From Pontibacter litorisediminis (GTDB taxonomy: Bacteria > Bacteroidota > Bacteroidia > Cytophagales > Hymenobacteraceae), in contig NZ_JARDUA010000003.1 in the NCBI RefSeq assembly GCF_029360645.1, positions 124,001 to 188,000 of the forward strand: DNA of 64,000 bases. The letters are read 5' to 3'. A model generated the notes under the pieces. It did no database searches and had not been told where the DNA came from. It saw nothing but the letters and a program-made list of their open reading frames with translations. Numbering within the stretch: the first letter of the stretch is position 1; each line of letters starts with the position of its first letter. The translations under genes were made by a program, and so were the position numbers. This document shows, one piece after another, positions 59,501 to 64,000 of this stretch.

Positions 59501-60404
59501 TCCGGAAGAGGTGAACATGTTCAAAGACCTGATCCTGGAGAACTGGACTGCGGACGAGAAAGTAAACAGCATGCTGGTAGAGCTTGTGAAGAACTATAAC
59601 AAGCGCCGTAACATCGTTTCTGCCCACTTCAAGCGCGAGCGCTTTACGTTGGAAGTAGGAGACGAGTTGCCAGCAGGTATCGTGCAGTTGGCCAAAGTGT
59701 ACATCGCGAAGAAGCGCAAGCTGAAAGTAGGTGATAAGATGGCCGGTCGCCACGGTAACAAGGGTATTGTAGCGCGTATCGTACGCGATGAGGATATGCC
59801 ATTCCTGGAGGATGGAACTCCTATGGACATCGTGCTGAACCCGCTTGGTGTACCTTCCCGAATGAACATCGGACAGATTTACGAGACTGTACTTGGATGG
59901 GCAGGTCTGAAGTTAGGACGCAAGTATGCGACACCAATTTTTGACGGTGCGACAGAAGAGCAGGTTTCTGCTGAGTTGGCCGAGGCGGGACTGCCTAAGT
60001 TTGGTAGAACCTACCTGTACGACGGTTTGTCTGGCGACAGATTTGACCAGCCAGTAACAGTAGGTGTGATCTACATGCTGAAGCTGGGCCACTTGGTTGA
60101 CGATAAGATGCACGCACGTTCTATCGGTCCATACTCTCTTATCACACAGCAGCCATTGGGTGGTAAAGCCCAGTTCGGTGGCCAGCGTTTCGGTGAGATG
60201 GAGGTGTGGGCACTGGAGGCCTTCGGTGCTTCCAACGTGCTGCAAGAGATTCTTACAGTGAAGTCGGATGATGTGATAGGCCGTGCGAAAGCTTATGAGT
60301 CTATTGTGAAAGGCGACGTACTGCCAAAGCCAAATATACCGGAGTCATTCAACGTACTGATTCACGAGCTAAGAGGCTTGGCTCTGGAGATAACACTGGA
60401 GTAG
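56532..60404 (+). CDS. rpoB: RNA polymerase beta subunit
   Basis: This 1290-residue catalytic subunit initiates at TTG 56532, giving [20 protein letters not shown], the phylum's usual N-terminus; the nearest ATG options would remove the conserved start. The rifampicin pocket is visible as [20 protein letters not shown] followed by [20 protein letters not shown]. Near the C-terminus [20 protein letters not shown] and [20 protein letters not shown] are family-perfect. The Bacteroidota insertion region around 940-1000 contains the Lys-rich [19 protein letters not shown] stretch. One TATACTT copy is at 57383. Confidence 0.99.
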   Translation: MAKNKTTDRINFASIKSVIDYPDFLDVQVQSFQDFFQLETPAENRAQEGLFKVFAENFPISDSRENFVLEFIDYHIDPPKYSVDECIDRGLTYSVPLKAKLRLICNDEDNEDFETIEQEVFLGNIPYMTEKGSFVINGAERVIVSQLHRSPGVFFAQSKHTNGTKLYSARIIPFKGSWVEFATDVNNVMYAYIDRKKKFPVTTLLRAIGYGTDKDILDLFGLSEEVPADKNTLKNSIGRRLAARVLRTWTEDFVDEDTGEVVSIDRNEVLLERDSEITPEDIDVILDSGVQSIILHRENVNIADYAIIYNTLQKDNSNSEKEAVEQIYRQLRNTEAPDEETARDIIQKLFFSDKRYDLGEVGRYRINKKLGLDTNWDAKVLTNEDIVLIVKYLIGLINSKAVVDDIDHLSNRRVRTVGEQLYAQFGVGLARMARTIKERMNVRDNEDFKPVDLINARTLSSVINSFFGTNQLSQFMDQTNPLAEVTHKRRVSALGPGGLSRERAGFEVRDVHYTHYGRLCTIETPEGPNIGLISSLCVHARVNHMGFIETPYRKVVEGKVVVDGSVEYLTAEEEDTHHIAQANAPIDDNGNFLNDRVKGRFEGDFPVEEPTTYTYMDIAPNQIVSVAASLIPFLEHDDANRALMGSNMQRQAVPLLKPEAPIVGTGLEGRAAIDSRALVIAEGDGVIDFVDANKIVVKYDLSDEEKLVSFDAEYVTYKLVKFRRTNQDTCINLTPLVKKGERVTKGQPLCEGYATNNGELAIGRNMQVAFMPWQGYNFEDAIVISERVVRDDIFTSIHIEEFELEVRETKRGEEELTSEIPNVSEEAVRNLDENGIIRIGAEVREGDILIGKITPKGETDPTPEEKLLRAIFGDKAGDVKDASLKAPPSLNGVVIETKLFSRPKKDKNLRAKSKKEVEELKVKYAKELTVIKNVMVDKLVDLLEGKTSQGIRHKFGDEILTKGVKFSRRNITEALFPEKNPYKDESNYAVPEEVNMFKDLILENWTADEKVNSMLVELVKNYNKRRNIVSAHFKRERFTLEVGDELPAGIVQLAKVYIAKKRKLKVGDKMAGRHGNKGIVARIVRDEDMPFLEDGTPMDIVLNPLGVPSRMNIGQIYETVLGWAGLKLGRKYATPIFDGATEEQVSAELAEAGLPKFGRTYLYDGLSGDRFDQPVTVGVIYMLKLGHLVDDKMHARSIGPYSLITQQPLGGKAQFGGQRFGEMEVWALEAFGASNVLQEILTVKSDDVIGRAKAYESIVKGDVLPKPNIPESFNVLIHELRGLALEITLE

Positions 60405-60414
60405 AAAGTATAAA

Positions 60415-60448
60415 GCGAAGCGCTGCGGCAAGAGCCAAAGCGCTTCGC
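60415..60448 (+). terminator. hairpin between rpoB and rpoC
   Basis: GCGAAGCGCT (60415-60424) pairs perfectly with AGCGCTTCGC (60439-60448). The stem is flanked by AAGTATA and CATACTT. There is no T-run, so it may be a processing or attenuation site rather than a full terminator. Confidence 0.6.
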
Positions 60449-60506
60449 ATACTTATACTGGTTAAGCTGTAAGGCATATTCATTGTATCGACATTATTCT
60501 AATAAT

Positions 60507-63500
60507 ATGGCATTTGCGAAAAACAAAAAGCTAACTCAGGACTTCTCAAAAGTTACGATCAGCTTGGCTTCCCCGGAGTCAATCCTGGAGCGTTCCAACG
60601 GAGAGGTAGTAAAGCCTGAGACCATAAACTATAGAACCTATAAGCCTGAGATGGGTGGTCTGTTCTGCGAAAGAATATTCGGACCCGTGAAGGACTGGGA
60701 ATGCCACTGCGGAAAGTATAAAAGAATCAGATACAAAGGCATCATCTGCGACCGTTGCGGCGTGGAGGTGACGGAGAAGAAAGTGCGCCGCGAGCGTATG
60801 GGCCACATCGAACTGGTGGTTCCGGTTGCGCACATCTGGTACTTCAAATCTCTTCCAAACAAAATAGGTTATCTGTTAGGCCTGCCAACCAAAAAGCTTG
60901 ACCAGATCATCTACTATGAAAGATATGTAGTTATCCAACCAGGTATCCTTGCAGAAGACGGCGTGAACACGCTGGACTTCCTGACAGAGGATGAGTACCT
61001 GGACATGGTGGATAAACTGCCGCGCGAGAACCAGATTCTGGACAACAACGACCCGAACAAGTTCATCGCGAAAATGGGTGCTGAGGCACTGCAAATGCTA
61101 CTGGAGCGCATCAACCTGGACGACCTTTCTTATGAGCTGCGCCATGCAGCCGCGCACGAAACGTCGCAGCAGCGTAAAGCGGAAGCGTTGAAGCGCCTAC
61201 GTGTAGTAGAGGCGTTCCGTGATGCAACCACAAGAATCGAGAACAGACCAGAGTGGATGATCATCCGCATGGTACCTGTTATTCCGCCAGAGCTTCGTCC
61301 GCTGGTGCCGTTGGATGGTGGCCGTTTCGCTACCTCTGACTTGAATGACCTGTACAGACGCGTTATCATCCGTAACAACCGTCTGAAGCGTCTGATCGAG
61401 ATCAAAGCCCCTGAGGTAATCCTCCGTAACGAGAAGCGTATGCTGCAGGAAGCGGTAGACTCGCTGTTCGACAACTCACGTAAAGTGAACGCTGTCCGTG
61501 CAGAAGGTAACCGTGCGCTGAAGTCTCTTTCTGACATGCTGAAAGGCAAGCAGGGACGTTTCCGTCAGAACTTGCTTGGTAAGCGTGTGGACTACTCCGG
61601 CCGTTCGGTAATCGTGGTTGGTCCTGAACTGAAGCTGCACGAGTGCGGTCTGCCTAAGAACATGGCAGCTGAGCTCTTCAAGCCATTCATCATCCGCAAG
61701 CTGATCGAAAGAGGAATTGTTAAGACTGTAAAGTCTGCAAAGAAAATAGTAGACCGTAAGGACCCTGTCGTTTGGGATATCCTGGAGAACGTGCTGAAAG
61801 GCCACCCAGTGCTCCTAAACCGTGCCCCTACACTACACAGATTAGGTATTCAGGCATTTCAGCCAAAACTGATCGAAGGAAAGGCGATCCAGCTGCACCC
61901 ACTGGTGTGTACGGCATTCAACGCCGACTTTGACGGTGACCAGATGGCGGTGCACGTTCCACTTGGACCGGCGGCTGTACTGGAGGCTTCGATGCTGATG
62001 CTTGCTTCGCACAACATCCTAAACCCTGCGAACGGTGCTCCAATTGCAGTACCTTCTCAGGACATGGTACTTGGTTTATACTATGTATCAAAAGGAAAGC
62101 GTAGCACCGAAAATGAGAAAATCGCTGGAGAAGACATGAGCTTCTACTCTGCGGAGGAAGTGATCATTGCTATCAACGAAGGCAGAATTTCGAAGCATGC
62201 TTACATCAAGGTAAGAACAAAGGTTAAGAACGAGAAAGGCGAACTGGAGACAAAGTTGATCGAAACTGTTGCCGGCCGCGTGATCTTTAACCAGTTCGTG
62301 CCTGAGGAAGTAGGTTATCTGGATGAGCTGTTGACGAAGAAAAAGCTGCAGCAGGTGATCTCCCGCGTGTTCAAAGAAACAGGTATGGCGCGCACAGCGC
62401 AGTTCCTGGACGATATCAAAACACTAGGATTCCAGTCTGCCTACAAAGGCGGTCTGTCCATGGGTCTGGGTGATATTCAGATTCCGGCGGAGAAGGAAGT
62501 GCTGGTAGAGCAGGCCAAGAAGGATGTAGATGCCGTGTGGCAGAACTACTCTATGGGTCTGATCACCGACAACGAGCGCTACAACCAGGTAATCGATATC
62601 TGGACGCGTATCAACAACCAAATTACGGAAACGTTGATGCGCCGCCTGGAGAACGAGAACCAGGGCTTCAACTCGATCTTCATGATGATGCACTCCGGTG
62701 CCCGTGGTTCGAGAGAGCAGATCCGTCAGCTGGGTGGTATGCGAGGTCTGATGGCCAAGCCACAGAAATCCCTTCAGGGATCCGTAGGTGAGATTATCGA
62801 AAACCCAATCCTCTCCAACTTTAAGGAAGGTCTGGATGTAATCGAGTACTTCATCTCCACACACGGTGCCCGTAAAGGTCTTGCCGATACAGCCCTTAAA
62901 ACGGCCGACGCTGGTTACCTGACCCGTCGTCTGGTGGATGTGTCTCAGGACGTAATCGTGAACGAGGAAGACTGCGGAACGCTGCGTGGTCTGGAGGTAA
63001 GCGCACTGAAAGACAACGAGGATATTGTAGAGTCTCTGTCTGAGCGTATCCTAGGCCGTGTGGCAGTACACGATGTATATGACCCGATCACCAATGAACT
63101 GATTGTTGAGTCAGGCTCTGAGATCACGGAAGATATCGCGCGAGATATTGAGAACACAGCTATTGAGTCTGTAGAGATTCGCTCCGTGTTGACTTGCGAG
63201 TCGAAGCGCGGTATCTGTGCCAAGTGCTATGGCCGTAACCTGGCCACTGGTTTCATGGTGCAGAAAGGCGAGGCTGTTGGTGTAATCGCCGCACAGTCCA
63301 TCGGTGAGCCGGGAACGCAGCTGACACTTCGTACTTTCCACGTGGGTGGTACGGCATCGAACATTGCCGTAGACGCTACGATCATGGCTAAGTTCGGCGG
63401 TAAGATCGAGTTCGAGGACGTAAGATCCCTGGACACGGTGAACAATGAGGGCGAGCCAGTGAAGGTGGTAATGGGACGTTCCGGTGAAGTAAAAGTAGTG

Positions 63501-64000
63501 GATCCTAACACAGGAAAACTGCTGATCAGCAACCACGTGCCATACGGTTCCTTCCTGCATGTCAACGAAGGACAGGTGGTAGAGAAAGGCGCTGTACTGT
63601 GTAATTGGGATCCGTACAATGCGGTTATACTTTCTGAGTTCGACGGTGAGGTTTCTTACGAGTCGATCATCGAAGGCGTGACGTACCGAGAGGAGTCTGA
63701 CGAGCAGACAGGTTACCGTGAGAAAGTGATTATCGATACAAAAGATAAGACACAGAACCCGGCAATCGTTGTGACGCCGAAGAGCGGCGAGTCGAAAGGG
63801 TACAACATCCCGGTAGGTGCCCACCTTACTGTAGAAAATGGCGAGAAGATCAAAGCAGGACAAATCCTGGTGAAGATCCCGCGTGCTATCGGTAAGACAA
63901 GAGACATTACAGGTGGTCTGCCACGCGTTACAGAACTGTTCGAGGCGCGTAACCCATCTAACCCGGCAGTAGTGTCTGAGATAGACGGTGTAGTGACCTA
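60507..64000 (+). CDS. rpoC: RNA polymerase beta' subunit, truncated at the window end
   Basis: This is an open frame from ATG 60507 to the last base (1164 residues, no stop), so the C-terminal part lies beyond the window. The N-terminal zinc site is [19 protein letters not shown] at about 66-85, the catalytic Mg site NADFDGDQM at about 472-480, and the second zinc set [13 protein letters not shown] later. The [12 protein letters not shown] and TLHRLG segments surround the active site. The start [13 protein letters not shown] is typical of the phylum. One AAGTATA copy lies at 60714 and one TATACTT at 63626. Confidence 0.98.
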   Translation, partial: MAFAKNKKLTQDFSKVTISLASPESILERSNGEVVKPETINYRTYKPEMGGLFCERIFGPVKDWECHCGKYKRIRYKGIICDRCGVEVTEKKVRRERMGHIELVVPVAHIWYFKSLPNKIGYLLGLPTKKLDQIIYYERYVVIQPGILAEDGVNTLDFLTEDEYLDMVDKLPRENQILDNNDPNKFIAKMGAEALQMLLERINLDDLSYELRHAAAHETSQQRKAEALKRLRVVEAFRDATTRIENRPEWMIIRMVPVIPPELRPLVPLDGGRFATSDLNDLYRRVIIRNNRLKRLIEIKAPEVILRNEKRMLQEAVDSLFDNSRKVNAVRAEGNRALKSLSDMLKGKQGRFRQNLLGKRVDYSGRSVIVVGPELKLHECGLPKNMAAELFKPFIIRKLIERGIVKTVKSAKKIVDRKDPVVWDILENVLKGHPVLLNRAPTLHRLGIQAFQPKLIEGKAIQLHPLVCTAFNADFDGDQMAVHVPLGPAAVLEASMLMLASHNILNPANGAPIAVPSQDMVLGLYYVSKGKRSTENEKIAGEDMSFYSAEEVIIAINEGRISKHAYIKVRTKVKNEKGELETKLIETVAGRVIFNQFVPEEVGYLDELLTKKKLQQVISRVFKETGMARTAQFLDDIKTLGFQSAYKGGLSMGLGDIQIPAEKEVLVEQAKKDVDAVWQNYSMGLITDNERYNQVIDIWTRINNQITETLMRRLENENQGFNSIFMMMHSGARGSREQIRQLGGMRGLMAKPQKSLQGSVGEIIENPILSNFKEGLDVIEYFISTHGARKGLADTALKTADAGYLTRRLVDVSQDVIVNEEDCGTLRGLEVSALKDNEDIVESLSERILGRVAVHDVYDPITNELIVESGSEITEDIARDIENTAIESVEIRSVLTCESKRGICAKCYGRNLATGFMVQKGEAVGVIAAQSIGEPGTQLTLRTFHVGGTASNIAVDATIMAKFGGKIEFEDVRSLDTVNNEGEPVKVVMGRSGEVKVVDPNTGKLLISNHVPYGSFLHVNEGQVVEKGAVLCNWDPYNAVILSEFDGEVSYESIIEGVTYREESDEQTGYREKVIIDTKDKTQNPAIVVTPKSGESKGYNIPVGAHLTVENGEKIKAGQILVKIPRAIGKTRDITGGLPRVTELFEARNPSNPAVVSEIDGVVT

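Overview
The window looks like a chromosomal segment of a Bacteroidota bacterium, most likely a Cytophagales/Hymenobacteraceae member of the Pontibacter type. This assignment is an inference from gene content and composition, not a database match. Supporting signs are promoters of the TTTG-N19-TAnnTTTG type, few Shine-Dalgarno sequences, many SPII lipoproteins of Bacteroidota-specific families (DUF4270, DUF4397, fasciclin, kelch), the rpsU-xerC-hpf trio, and the tRNA-tuf-tRNA-secE-nusG-rplKAJL-rpoBC cluster. GC content is moderate to high, by eye a little over 50%. I see no prophage, integrase island, insertion sequence, CRISPR array or rRNA operon.

Layout. 1-1.35 kb: two tandem PAP2 phosphatases on the minus strand, the second cut by the window edge. 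1.6-2.9 kb: metK. 3-4.5 kb: rpsU-xerC-hpf on the minus strand, with a 20-bp perfect inverted repeat over the xerC start codon. 4.6-11.8 kb: acyl-CoA dehydrogenase, then divergently a CpsB-like PHP phosphatase, an SDR, a large TPR protein, a phosphosulfolactate-synthase (ComA) homologue, a DUF368 lipid-carrier transporter and aroE. 11.9-18.3 kb: a DUF1232 protein, an ECF sigma factor overlapping a TM-anchored beta-barrel protein, small envelope proteins, and a DUF4270/kelch lipoprotein pair. 18.7-23 kb: uvrB, a fasciclin lipoprotein and a frameshifted DUF6624 gene. 23-30.3 kb: a B12-binding radical SAM protein, small proteins, and a cobalamin riboswitch that controls a BtuB-like receptor plus a beta-propeller lipoprotein. 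30.4-36.9 kb: alkyladenine glycosylase, a cluster of REP-like palindromes, DoxX, GNAT, a CBM20-like esterase, three tiny disordered proteins, a THUMP-like methyltransferase and a DUF4397 lipoprotein. 37-44.4 kb: ahcY, a two-component system (propeller histidine kinase plus LytTR regulator) and two glycosyltransferases. 44.6-51.4 kb: ECF sigma/ZAS anti-sigma, gmk-nadD, pyrH-frr, a biotin carrier and an M1 aminopeptidase. 51.5-64 kb: the translation/transcription cluster, ending inside rpoC.

Functional links. metK and ahcY are two steps of the S-adenosylmethionine cycle. Many products act in the envelope: CpsB-like phosphatase, DUF368 transporter, PAP2 phosphatases, glycosyltransferases and the lipoproteins. 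The B12 riboswitch ties a TonB receptor and its surface lipoprotein to cobalamin supply.

The most striking sequence-level signal is a dispersed heptamer, AAGTATA/TATACTT. I count roughly 80 copies by eye, where base composition predicts about five. It occurs in both orientations, in genes and especially in intergenic stretches and terminator stems, and it is nearly absent from the highly expressed ribosomal cluster.
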